From: Pneumocystis sp. 'macacae'
Taxonomy: Eukaryota; Ascomycota; Pneumocystomycetes; Pneumocystales; Pneumocystaceae
Assembly: GCA_018127085.1 (NCBI GenBank)
Contig: CM030730.1
Location: forward strand, 275,501 to 339,500
Direction: 5' to 3'
Length of the DNA: 64,000 nucleotides
Position numbers and translations under genes: made by a program. Positions 46,524-57,493 of this stretch are shown here, in pieces. Within the stretch, counting starts at the first letter, position 1. Every line of letters begins with the position of its first letter. The notes under the pieces were generated by a model that saw only the letters and a list, made by a program, of their open reading frames with translations, was not told where the DNA came from and ran no database searches.

Positions 46524-47594
46524 TTAACACATTCTCCGAATCAAACTATTGATATTTTCTTCACGGTTCCCTGCATCACCACCTTCGACATAATTTTTAA
46601 ATTTCCTTGTTCTCCAACCACCATTTGGATTACTGAGTTTGAATGGCCATAAAAAATTCGAAGCCTAATATTAAAAAAATAATTCAATATAAAGGGCAAA
46701 CAATATAATAATTAGGAAGATACCTGTTTAAAATTCGGTCCACATGTAAAAATTTCATGGATTAAATCTTCAATTGCAATAATACCATATTTACCAAGAT
46801 TATCTTCAATCAATGAATTATCTGTCAACGGAATACGCTGCTTATTGATTTTTCCATATCCACGTTTATAAATGAGTTCACGGATAGATTTAAGATTAGG
46901 TTCCCCATAAGTTACATAACTAAACTCTATTAAAAACAAATGTAAGTTAGAAAAACATACGGCTCGATAAGCCGAAGCATATTCGCTGTAGCTTTAGTCA
47001 TCTTAATAAATACTCCGTTGTTAATTTGAAGAAGACGGAAAAGCTGTAAAATTTTCTTTGGTTTAGGTGGAATCTTGTTAATACTAAAAACGTATTTAAA
47101 ACATTATAATCAAATAAATCCGCATATACCCTTTAATTCGAATAACAAAGACAACTTTTGGCTCAGCATCAACATAAAAGCAACCTTCTTTTCTTGATAA
47201 TCTTTTCAAGCGAATCAGTTCTCGTTCATTATCCAAATATTCTTTAACATATTGCTCAGCACGTTTAAAAATAACATCTCTTTTAGCCTTTGATTCCTTT
47301 TAATAATCAGTTTTAAAGAATATTCATTTTCTCAAAAAAAGATAATAATAGTTTCCGACAATGCTTACAGTTCAGTCCCGAAAGATGGTATAAAAGGTAG
47401 CAACATTGTATACACTAGCTTGCCTTATTATATAGACGTCATCACTATTGCAAGCACTGTACAAAAACCATCTCAGGATAAAATACCTTTTTCCTCACAG
47501 CCAACTGGGCCTTCCTTTCAAGATTTTGCTTATCAATTAATTTCCTCTTCTTCAAAAGTGTTTCAGGAACATAATTTTCACTATCAACAAGCAT
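46524..47594 (-). CDS. RPL7: Ribosomal protein uL30 (Rpl7, 60S)
   Basis: Exon 1 (47594..47487) encodes [20 protein letters not shown] and a basic stretch. After a 190-nt intron come [120 protein letters not shown], then [20 protein letters not shown]. All are classic uL30/Rpl7. Other introns are 40-60 nt (e.g. 46665..46723). Intron 1 hosts a C/D snoRNA on the same strand. The gene ends 102 nt from the convergent ISA2 stop. Confidence 0.94.
47360..47458 (-). ncRNA. snR39b: Intronic C/D box snoRNA guiding LSU rRNA 2'-O-methylation (snR39b-like)
   Basis: It lies inside RPL7 intron 1 (47486..47297) on the coding strand. Box C is GTGATGA (47445..47439) and box D is CTGA (47375..47372). The ends form a 10-bp terminal stem, AGTGCTTGCA (47458..47449) with TGTAAGCATT (47369..47360), using two G-U pairs. 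Directly 5' of box D is an element complementary to CCCGAAAGATGGT (47377-47389 on the plus strand), an invariant stretch of 25S/28S rRNA. By the D+5 rule the target is the G of CCCGAAAG, which in yeast numbering I recall as G805 (snR39b); yeast snR39 and snR59, hosted in RPL7 introns, modify A807 two bases away. Confidence 0.88.
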
Positions 47595-48874
47595 CTTACT
47601 ATGAAAAGTCAAAATCAATATCTAAAAAGCACAAAAATTATCATTAATCCTAATACTGAAGATTAATGTACTAGCTTTTTAAATCTGAAGCAACAATCAA
47701 GCATTTAAACATATATTTCATATGTAACCAAAATCTAGATTTCTTACCAAATAATGGAAGAAACTAATAAACACATATATATCTATAAAAGAAAACAAAA
47801 ACAAACCCTATACCCCTATTATTATCCTAAATTGTTCAACATATAGATCCAAATATTGATAGTATTGTTTCTAATTAACACTATTTCTGTTGCTTCAAAA
47901 GCTAAAATAGATAATCGTAAAAACAAGGGTCCCGCTCCAAGAATTACTTATAAAATACTCACCTTGAACCCATGATTTTCCCAGTTTTTTTTTCCCTTAC
48001 GGAAAAACAATCGTAAACGTTCAACTCAAAATCAATCTTAACGTGACTTAACTTTAACCCTAGTTAAGGGTTTAACCCTAGAACTCAAGTAAGAGTTCAT
48101 ATAAGAAAATTAGAAAGCCACTTAGATAATTCACCAAAAGAATATTTAAGAGTATTAAGTGAATTAAAACAAGGGAAGACAGTTGCTTTTAAATAATGGA
48201 ATTTCATAAAAAATAAAATTAAAAAAACATGAACAATTAGAACTAAACAGAGAAATAATATATTTCAAAACAATCATCAAAGATATTAAACATGTTTTAT
48301 TTTTTAAAGATATATCATATTTATTAGTTCTGTTTCAACTATAAAAATAACTATTCATGTTAAAAGCAAAAATAAAACCAATTTTTATTCCAAATTCACA
48401 ATATAATAAAACATCTAAATAAAACCATTGTTTTTTGATGATACAAAACGATTTCTAATAACTAAAATAAGCAAAGTGCTAAGAATTATTATAATATAAT
48501 ATCTCAAATAATAACACTTTATATCATGAAAATTCAAACAATAACTATATAGAAAAACTAAATGCTAAAACTATATTCATAATTAGATTAATTATATAAG
48601 CATTAAAAATAATTCTAAGCCCTCAAAAACCAAACACCATGATGAACGCCATACATATATATTATAAAACAATCCAGGATTCCATAAAAACTGAAATCCA
48701 AAAATATATTCACAGTGCTAACAGAGATGAAAAAAACAAAATAACCATTTCTATCATGGGAACTTATATATATAATAACAATTACCTAAACACCTAGTAA
48801 ATTACAACATCAAAAATACAAAAAAACAACATTGCCTCCAAAGAGAAGAATAGTAACAGACAAGACAACATATT
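47595..48874. other. RPL7 upstream region
   Basis: 1.28 kb AT-rich spacer. Telobox-like AAACCCTAT at 47803-47811 and a double TTAACCCTAG arrangement at 48054-48081 lie upstream of RPL7. The GGTCCCGCTCC patch near 47929 is an isolated GC spot without an assigned role. No gene supported. Confidence 0.5.
47803..47811. promoter_or_regulatory. Telobox-like AAACCCTAT upstream of RPL7
   Basis: About 210 nt before the RPL7 ATG; further TTAACCCTAG copies at 48054-48063 and 48072-48081. Inferred Tbf1-type site. Confidence 0.4.
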
Positions 48875-49335
48875 TTACTCCCAGGATAAATCCTTTAATG
48901 TCATATGCTTATCTGTACTATCACATTCAGCTTCGCCTGAACGGACCTTTAACATTGGAAAAGATGTTTTCATATAATTTCTCATAATACTTGAAAACTC
49001 TTCAACCTATTATATTTCTTTAAACTAATTAAAGATAAAACATTAATCATTACATTTTTGACTTTCAATATCCTTGAAACAGTAACAATACCTAAACCAA
49101 ACGTCCCAATACAAATAAGAGTACTAATACCTAACGCTTTTATCCCAAAAAGTACATTGTTTAATGACAAATCAGATGGCTTCACTATTTTGCAATTAAT
49201 TTTTAAAAAAAAAATTAAACAAATACATCTTATATATTTATACGAAAACCCTAAACCCAACGCAAGAAAAACAGTTGAAGCACACAAAAGATGTTTAAAT
49301 TGCTTTTCCTCATAATATTTGGGCATTTTTTGCAT
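48875..49335 (-). CDS. TMEM242-like small mitochondrial membrane protein
   Basis: Three exons with two short introns (about 42-47 nt) encode about 118 residues. A first hydrophobic segment (HLLCASTVFLALGLGFSY), a second (FGIKALGISTLICIGTFGLG), and a tail VEEFSSIMRNYMKTSFPML match the layout and the C-terminal EF..KM..IFP-type motif of TMEM242 family proteins, which assist ATP synthase and complex I assembly in animals. The end is hydrophilic (GEAECDSTDKHMTLKDLSWE). Either ATG (49335 or three codons later) could start. Family call from memory, moderate confidence. Confidence 0.65.
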
Positions 49336-49432
49336 CCTAGAACTCTATTTTTACCATTAATAATATTTTCAAAATTCGATAATCAATTTTAAATTCACAT
49401 AGCAACACTCATCAAAACTAATAGATCACGAT

Positions 49433-49949
49433 ATGAACGACATATGGGAAGACGATATAGATGAGTCAGCAAATAGCCAAAGCTGGGAATTTGAGGAAAA
49501 ACTAACTTTAAAAAGTGTAATTAACTCTCACTTTAACGTTTTTTCTTTATTTTTTTTTAAATTTTAAATAACGTATTTAGCAAGGTTATTTAAAAGGTAT
49601 AATGCAAGCGAAAAAGTTATATAGTCCATCAGGATTTGAAGACAACTACAGAAAGTGTGCATTGCTAGGCGCTAAAGCAGGACGTCTCTTAGGGCTACTC
49701 GAAGGAATACAATTTTATTTTGAAAAACGTGGAGAAACTGGAGAAAATTTTGAAAATCTTAAAAAATGGATTAAAAAAATAGAAAAAGAAGTTGAAATTA
49801 ACAAAGTTTTTTCAAAAGAATTTTTAGAATTAAACGGTTTATTAAAATATGATGAACATCCTGTTTTAGAAGGGTTTGAAACAGAAATTATAAATTATTT
49901 AGAAAATATTAAATGTAACGAATGTGTCAATGCAACAAAAAAAAAATAA
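49433..49949 (+). CDS. YAE1: Yae1-like protein (Rli1 Fe-S maturation adaptor)
   Basis: Exons 49433..49516 and 49581..49949 (64-nt intron) give 150 residues. The acidic start MNDIWEDDIDESANSQSWEF is followed by the deca-GX3-type motif GYLKGIMQAKK...GFEDNYRKCALLGAKAGRLL, typical of Yae1/Lto1. With Lto1, Yae1 hands the cytosolic Fe-S machinery to the ribosome recycling ATPase Rli1/ABCE1. The C-terminal half is charged and helical. It is divergent from the TMEM242-like gene, with only 97 bases between the starts. Confidence 0.8.
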
Positions 49950-50491
49950 CAAAAATTTTAAATACTCAGCCTTATTATTTAATCATTATACTTATTTTAA
50001 TACCTAACATAAGGTCATCAATACAAGTTTAGGTGCATAACACTTAGTATTTATTGCTATATTTATCAATCTTATATTAATATTCTTATATAAGCAACTA
50101 AAAAAGCATACCGTTACATATTTTACTTAAAATACAAATCAAACACAAATAATCATTATTAGGCAAAGTATCAGAAAAGTACAAACAGAACTCAAAACAT
50201 GGATCATATAAACTATAAAAACCTATAAAAGCAGATATCTTTAATTCAGGAAAATATTAAACATATACAAAAACATCAATATTTTTTAGTTTTATAAAAA
50301 CAATAAAAAGATTATTAACCATGCAAAAAATCATAAAACACTTAAAAATATAGCAATATAACTGACCCGAAAAAGCAATACAACTTAACTATGTTCAATA
50401 CAAATTCTCGACATTATTTTTTAGCGAGTTTAAATAAAACAATCATATAAAAAGTTTAAAAAATCTAACTCCCAAATTTTTTTATTTTTGA
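49950..50491. other. Convergent AT-rich spacer YAE1 / septin-like
   Basis: No coding or RNA features seen. Confidence 0.6.
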
Positions 50492-51764
50492 TCAAATATT
50501 GCCTAACTTTTCAAGTCTATCAGTACGCCAATTCTCATACAAGACCTGTTTGCAAAATTCTCGCATTTCATTCCTCCATTCCCCAAAGACCATCTCTTTT
50601 AATATGGAAAAGTCGCAATGTTTTTTATTTAAAGGATCAGCTTTTCCCCAAGGATATTCTCTGCATAGTTGAGTCACTTTTTCCATTTTAAAACAAAAAG
50701 ATTGTTTTTGCACTTTATCAGGTGACATGCAGCCAAAGGGCAATAAATTACATGCTTCATTGTAGCTTTCTTCTTGGCTATAACTAGAAGCCGATCCTTT
50801 TGAATCCTCATCATGACTTTCTCCATCCCCAAGAAATTCTAAAAAATTTATACCGTTTTTCTCCATTTCTTTCCTCCATATATATTTTATATTTTCAAGA
50901 CGATATTTTGTACATGTATCCACTTTAGATATAACAGGAATAACCGTAGTATACTTGCTCAATCTCTTTATAATCAAAATATCCAGTGGATCTACCGATG
51001 TGTCATAGTGAAAATAAGGAGACATTGGATCTATCAAGTAAAATACACAATGAATATGTGTATCGATATTTTTATGTGGCCGCTTAACTTTGGTTTCCTA
51101 AACTTATTAATTTCATATTTTTTACCAATTTTTCTCAGACAATGTTCCCAATTAGTCATGAATATAGTTTTATATACATAAACAATAGAAAAAATTATGA
51201 TGTATGAAATTAGGAACATTATACTGGAAGAAAAAAAATAATTAAAAAATAAATACGCACCTCTGAAAACGTTTCTTCAAACTTGCTTTCTAAAAATAAC
51301 GTTATCTCATCCATTTGAAGATCGACAATCTTAGCATCTCTTGCCATATCAAAACCACTACTATCCCATAAAGTTACTGCTATACGTTCACCATTAATCT
51401 CTCCATCTGCAAAATAACTAACAAATTCTTGATCCAACTGATCTTCATGTTTAATATCTTCATCTACATCTAAAGCATGTCGATCTCTCACTGTATCCAA
51501 TTGATTATGAAGGAACTCAATAAAACTAGTCTTTCCAGATCCACGAAGCCCAATGGCCAATACATTAAACGGTGTTGGGTCTCGTCGACGCCGAAGACGA
51601 AGAGGAGAATTTGTTGGAGTAATTTCAACAGAATAACGCGGATTCAACGGAGAACCTGATGCACTCCTAATGCCAGATTTATTAAAAACAGGAGTCAGTG
51701 GTGAATTTTCCTGACGTTCTTCATTATCTGCCACTGATAACTGGAATATTTGTTCTAATATCAT
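50492..51764 (-). CDS. Septin-like GTPase (atypical)
   Basis: Exons 51764..51261 and 51097..50492 give 369 residues. The GTPase core is septin-type: P-loop GLRGSGKTSFIEFL (residues about 75-90), G3-like VTLWDSSGFD, IHCVFYLIDPMS, G4 position VIPVISKVDT, and the septin C-terminal signature YPWGKADPLNKKHCDFSILK with VLYENWRTDRL. It differs from canonical septins: SKVD replaces AKAD, an acidic Ser-rich insert (GESHDEDSKGSASSYSQEES) interrupts the domain, and there is no C-terminal coiled coil. Septin-type G-domain proteins of this sort occur in many ascomycetes beside the core septins. The single intron is 163 nt and folds into a long hairpin. Confidence 0.82.
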
Positions 51765-52083
51765 ACCAATAAAAGCAGTGTTTTAAACGAATATTTTGGA
51801 AAACAATCACGAAATAGCACGTTGCCTAAAAGAATTAAAAAATTTAACAAAATAAAAAAACCTATTTTACCTCTAAAATCCCAAATTTAATATTTAAAAA
51901 ATTATTTTCTATCAAACACTAGGTTTTTGTCGAGATAAGATTAATATTAGAAATTAAAAAAAGATAAAAATACAAAATAAAATATAAAATATACTGTAAA
52001 TAATAAATAAAGGGAAGAAATAAAATATATTTTTTGTTTTTAAGAAAATAAAAAATCAAATACCATATATATTCAAGAACAAA
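51765..52083. other. Short AT-rich spacer septin-like / CAB2
   Basis: About 320 bases of A/T runs acting as promoter of the septin-like gene and 3' flank of CAB2. No other feature. Confidence 0.6.
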
Positions 52084-53184
52084 TTATAATTGAATCCAAG
52101 AATTGTGTAATTCCACAATACGAGAAACAATTTTAAGTTCAATTTCTATTCCTTGATCAAGTTCAGCTTTAGTTAATCTTATCCAAGATTCCCCTGTATC
52201 TGTAACAAAAACAACCTCATACTTACGCTTCATTAACAAATTACCAATAACTAATCGATGTCTGTAACGCTGAAGTGATGCCCTTGCTCTTTGAATAAGA
52301 AGATTTGGATCCGTTTCCAACTAAAAGAGTCAATGTGCTGCAATATGGAAAAAAAAAGTACTTTAAAACTCACAATACTCGCATGAGGAGCCCATTTTTC
52401 AACAAGTCTTACTAAAAATTTAGGTACTGGATCAAATTCAATCATAAGACGTTTTCCCATAAATTCACTATGTATCTTATGGTTATTAATCCGCTCAGGA
52501 GGAATAAAAAAATCCGATACAGCTGCTGCAAGATAAAAAAGAGCATTTTTTGAAAGTGGTCGAAAAACAATAGCAATCATACGCAAATAAAACAAATATT
52601 CAGTAATTGTAAAAAAGGAGACCATCAAAAGTTTATTATTTAATTTAGCCTTTAAAAATAAAATAAATAAATAGCACATATTTAACTTACATCCTGATAT
52701 TGTCTTAAATCCTCAATCATTTTTTCCTTATATTTAGATTTAACTAGTATCAATTAGTAGTTCTAAGAAATAAATATTAAGCTGTCTACCTATAATATTA
52801 AAGTCTTCTGTTTCTTCGAAATAGTCGAAAAAATCATCTTTGCCATAATAATAAGATCTTGAGTACGGAAGAAAACTATGTTGCCGATATAAAAAAACAA
52901 CAGAATAACCAAACTTAATAAAATATTCAGTGCTAGCAGATCCTCTGGTTCCCGCAGAAAAATTATCCAAAAATCGAACAGGCTGACTTTCTAATGGTAC
53001 AGCAGTACCACCTGACTTCCTATTTATTAAAATAAACCCTAATCAATACCAAGAAACACCAAACTGTTACTAAAACAACACGTTTATCGTTCTTCAATTG
53101 AATATTAACAAATTCCTTAACTTTTTGCGTCCATTCTTTTAACAAAGGTGGTTCTTGATTATTTTCAAAATAAATTTCATCCAT
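52084..53184 (-). CDS. CAB2: Phosphopantothenate-cysteine ligase
   Basis: Second enzyme of coenzyme A synthesis from pantothenate. The ATG at 53184 gives [18 protein letters not shown]. Then come [20 protein letters not shown] with [15 protein letters not shown] (nucleotide-binding Gly-rich region and family hallmark), [36 protein letters not shown] (the AAVSDF active-site strand), and [20 protein letters not shown]. The C-terminal exon holds [29 protein letters not shown] and [13 protein letters not shown]. Introns about 40-60 nt, with one near 53030 and others near 52700 and 52330. Confidence 0.92.
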
Positions 53185-53385
53185 TTTATAAATAATTTTT
53201 TTAATTATTTCAAAAAAATATATCCAAATCTTAAATTAAAACAGTGACATTCATCAAAAATATATTGAATAAAGAAATTTAAAATTTTAAAATATTAACT
53301 GAATAATATTTATCGAAAAAATATTCAAAGCATGAAAAATATAAATATATTTAGCAATATTCTATTAAAAATATTTCTTAAAATA

Positions 53386-55327
53386 TTAAATATATGACTT
53401 ATTTATCATGTCAACTTTCCATGCTTTTAGTGGGAGTCTTTGTAATTTTTCAATTGAAGGTTTTATAAATAAGAAAAAAAGCAAAGTCCCGATAAAAACA
53501 GAAAAAATATTAACAACATAATACCCATCAATGCTCTTAATGCAACGACCATCAAGTTTCTTACATGCATTAACATCATTGTGGGTTCTACATGAATTTA
53601 CTGTATTTCTCGAACAATAAGATTTCGTAAAAAAATCCATTCCTTCAAGAATAAAATAACGAGGCCATGTTCCACCTAAATTGGATACTGTATTAAGAAG
53701 CTACAAAAAATGATTAGCTAATTCGCAATGTATATATATAAAGATCTATACAGTCATATATGTTCCACCAATCACTGGATCAGCAATTCGTGTATGAAAC
53801 GCACTAATACTAATAAACTGAATTGTACTGGAATAGAATAAGAAAAAATATTAACATATAATAATGTATATACTTCATAAAACCTGAAAAAATATTTTGT
53901 AATATAACAATATAAAAATATCCGGAATCAATTCTACCATCAGATGGAAACATATAAACAATTAATATGCCTATGAAAGCAGATATTAGTCGTCCAATAT
54001 GAGCATAAATCCATGGCAATAAGGGTCGAGATACAGAACTCCATTTTACAGAATAATATCCAAAAATAAATTCAAATGGAAAGTTGATTAATATGGCAAC
54101 AGAAAGATCTTCTTTCTTTAAACCTTTCTCAAGAAGTTTTAAATTCAGAGTCGCGTCGGATGCAGTAAACCCAATTTTAGCAATAAGATGAACAAATACA
54201 AACAATCTAGCATCTACAAAAGTTAGAAAACGACTAAAACGTATAAACAAAAATACGTCGAAGTTTCATAATATTACAAATAATTAAATAAACATTTTTA
54301 ATGCCACCAGATGGGTGTTTTCCTTTCTATTCATCATCAGCTTAAAAATAAACTTAGTAAAATAAAAAAATACAGTTTCATTCTGAAAAAGTGCAATAAA
54401 TATAGTTGATATTAAAAAAACCCATCCCCAAAACCACATATATCCACTCAATGTTATTAATCCAAAATCTTTTTTAACAGAACGAAAATATTTATTAACA
54501 AATTCACTAGAATTAAATGCTAAAAAAACAGTAAAAGACATAAAATAACCAGTATTTAACCCAATACTTTGAGCTGTTGATGCATATGCAAGATTTTTCT
54601 CCGAAAGAAGTGTTAAAGCCCATCCTAAATAAAAAATAATCAGTAAAAACGATATAAATACAACATATAGTCATACCATCAACAACAATATCCTGTGTTG
54701 CACATAAAAAAACAAGAATAAAAAATGCAACAGTCATTTCTTTAAATAGTGTTGTAGCCTAAAAACATATTTAGCTTTTTATAACTACTTTAATAGAATA
54801 TGCCTCTTCAAGCCATTTCTGAATATTATAACTAATCCAAAGCAAGCAAAGACCTATACTACTTTGAACAGGGACAATCCAACTTTTACGTCGACCCCAT
54901 TTCTCATTATAAACCGCATCCACAATTGGCGACCAGAAAAGTTTCAATGAATAAGGATAAGATGCAAGAGAAAAGAAACCAAGGGAAGTAAATGAAATGT
55001 GTGGTTGTAAAAGATAAGGTAAAGAACCCATCACTAGACCTAGTGGAATACCCTGAAGTAAATCTATAGTGATCAGCATCCATTTACAAGAATTTCAGTC
55101 GCTAATAGCGACCATTCAAAAGCTCTTGACATACAAAGGAAAATAAGAAGAACAATAGATAATGAACTAGAAGTCTGCTTATTTTCTAAATCGTCATCTT
55201 TAGATATCTCATCAAAATTCCCTATCTTTTTAGATCCCAAAAAATTACTTGTTCGTTGGTCCTTTCTCAAATACTTATAAGGAACTGTTGCTTCAATCAA
55301 ATCATGCTGATGTCGTTTTCTACACAT
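53386..55327 (-). CDS. Acetyl-CoA transporter (SLC33A1/AT-1 family), ER membrane
   Basis: Multi-pass member of the Acatn branch of the major facilitator superfamily, which brings acetyl-CoA into the ER/Golgi. The ATG at 55327 opens a hydrophilic N-terminus. Family motifs follow: LLQGIPLGLVMGSLPYLLQP, SLASYPYSLKLFWSPIVDAV, GRRKSWIVPVQSSIGL, LVFLCATQDIVVDGW, STAQSIGLNTGYFMSFTVFL, KIGFTASDATLNLKLLEKGL, KEDLSVAIL, and ADPVIGGTYMTLLNTVSNLG with GTWPRYFILEGMDFFT. About seven introns of about 40-70 nt. A Cys-rich loop (CRTHNDVNACKKLDGRCI) precedes the last membrane segment, as in human AT-1. Confidence 0.9.
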
Positions 55328-56067
55328 CGACAAAACGTCTTATTTAACTTCCAGTAATGTCCACACTAACAAATGGATATTTCGCATCAAAAATCGCATC
55401 CAGATATTATAAGACAGCTTACGTCAAGTAGAATTAGGTCCTAACGGAATTCTACCGCTACTAACAATAGAAAGCCTTGAGAACAAAAAACCAGAAACAA
55501 AAATTCAAAAAAAAGAATAAAACCCAGAAAACCCAGGCGTATCCGCCCAAAAACTTTTAGAATCTCACACAAGACACAGATCTAAGCCCCAAATAATTAC
55601 GAAACAATTTTCTCAAATCAAACAAACTCAAATTTACAAATAAGAACACTGATAAGATACCACTAAAAAAGAACCTACAAACCAATAATTCACTAGTTTA
55701 GAATATTGTAGCAAAGAATTCCTAAAAAAATTTAAGCCCAATAAAAACAAGACAAAATCACAAATATAATAAACGATCAAAAAGCACAGGCAGTTGTCGT
55801 AATTACGTAAACAATAAACACTATTATACTAAATGTCTAAAATATAAACCATAAATAGAAAAATAAAAAATATTTAAAACATTCAAACATGTGCAAATAA
55901 CACTTATTTTTCATGAAAACATCAGAACATTCATCTATATTTTAAACCCAAACCTAAACCTAACATTAACCCTATACACAACAGTAGGTAATTGTAAAGG
56001 ATTTAAACCTAACAAGTCACATATTTACAATATCAAGATCGTTATCTCACGTAATTAAAAAACAAAG
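55328..56067. other. Divergent promoter region AT-1-like / RPS4
   Basis: 740 bases. A 34-codon spliced frame can be drawn at about 55373-55525 but has no family support. Telobox-like TTAACCCTATA lies at 55967-55977. Confidence 0.5.
55967..55977. promoter_or_regulatory. Telobox-like TTAACCCTATA upstream of RPS4
   Basis: About 100 nt before the RPS4 ATG, preceded by AAACCTAAACCTAAC. Third ribosomal protein gene of the window with such a motif. Confidence 0.4.
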
Positions 56068-56992
56068 ATGGCAAGAGGACCGTAAGAAGAGTGTTTTGGA
56101 GAAAAAATAAGCTGAAATACGCAGGAAAAAGCACCTAAAACGCATCAATGCACCATCTCATTGGATGATCGATAAACTCGGCGGAACTTACGCACCACGA
56201 CCATCACCAGGCCCGCACAAATTGCGTGATTGTTTACCATTGATTATTTTCCTTCGGAATCGTCTTAAATATGCACTCAATAATCGTGAAACAATTGCTA
56301 TTTTGATGCAGCGACTTATCAAAGTTGATGGCAAAGTAAGAACAGATCATACATATCCTGCAGGTTTCATGGGTATATGAGAAATGAAAAGACAGCGATT
56401 TTGAAACTAATGGTTATATAGACGTAATTAGTATTGAGCGCACAGGTGAAAACTTTCGCTTGGTTTATGATACAAAAGGACGATTCATGATTCATCGTAT
56501 TACATCAACTGAAGCCACATATAAATTGTGTAAAATCAGAAGAGTCCAACTGGGACCGAAAGCAATACCTTATGCCGTGACGCATGATGGGCGAACAATT
56601 GTATCTATTGTCCAGTTACTTTCTATATTTCTAATTCAATTTTTTAGCGTTATCCAGACCCAGCCATTCGTGTTAATGACACTATTAAATTCAACTTAGA
56701 GTCGAATAAAATTGATGGGCATATTTCCTTCGAAGTTGGAAAACTTGCTATGGTGACAGGCGGTCGCTCTAAAGGAAGAGTTGGTGTAGTTATCGATCGT
56801 GAACACCATAATGGTGGATTTGATATTGTTCATATCAAAGATTCCTTAGATCATACTTTTGCAACACGTCTAAGCAATGTGTTCGTGATTGGTGATGCCT
56901 CAGGGGCCTGGATTTCTTTACCCAAGGGGAAGGGTCTTAAACTAACAATTTCAGAAGAAAGAGACAGACGCCGAAATCTACAAAATGCATAA
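56068..56992 (+). CDS. RPS4: Ribosomal protein eS4 (40S)
   Basis: Four exons encode a complete eS4. Exon 1 is only MARGP, split inside the Pro codon by the first intron (56082..56124). Next come [134 protein letters not shown] (KOW motif), and [14 protein letters not shown]. The S4 RNA-binding part is intact. Introns about 43-50 nt, with no room for a snoRNA. Confidence 0.94.
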
Positions 56993-57493
56993 CTGATCTT
57001 CCATCATAAAACAAACATATAACTCAACACATTTTGAAAACAGTTGTTTCCTTTGCTTTTGTATTTAGTTTATTATATTCTTTTGTCACAAAACATACAA
57101 AACATGAAGCAGTTATGTATATAAATATTCGATAAAACATATAGAATGTTTTTAATATTTAAATACTACATGTTGTCTTTTTTCTATTTATAGGAGCCTT
57201 ATTTCATATAATTCATTTTACTATTTCACAAATTAAAAATATTAAAACAAAATTAAAGTTAAATTATCAAGTATTACTATAACCAAAAGTTGGGTATTAT
57301 CATACAAAGATTCTAACTATATGAATATCCAAAGTAATAGAATGCAAACATAATTAACCTTTTTATTAATTTAAATATGCTTAAAAATAATTCATAAACC
57401 ATTGCAAACATGATATTAAATTCCTACTTCATAAAATAAAAGCTAAAGATTTTATATAATACGTATTTGTATAATTCACCATTTTTTCTAGAA
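56993..57493. other. Convergent AT-rich spacer RPS4 / PalI
   Basis: 500 bases of 3' flanks; no gene or RNA seen. Confidence 0.6.

Noticed and set aside
55373..55525. Short spliced frame starting MDISHQKSHPDIIRQL upstream of the acetyl-CoA transporter
   Set aside because: HPDIIRQL faintly recalls bacterial CsoR-type repressors and a TACTAAC branch site is present, but the rest does not fit and only 34 codons result.
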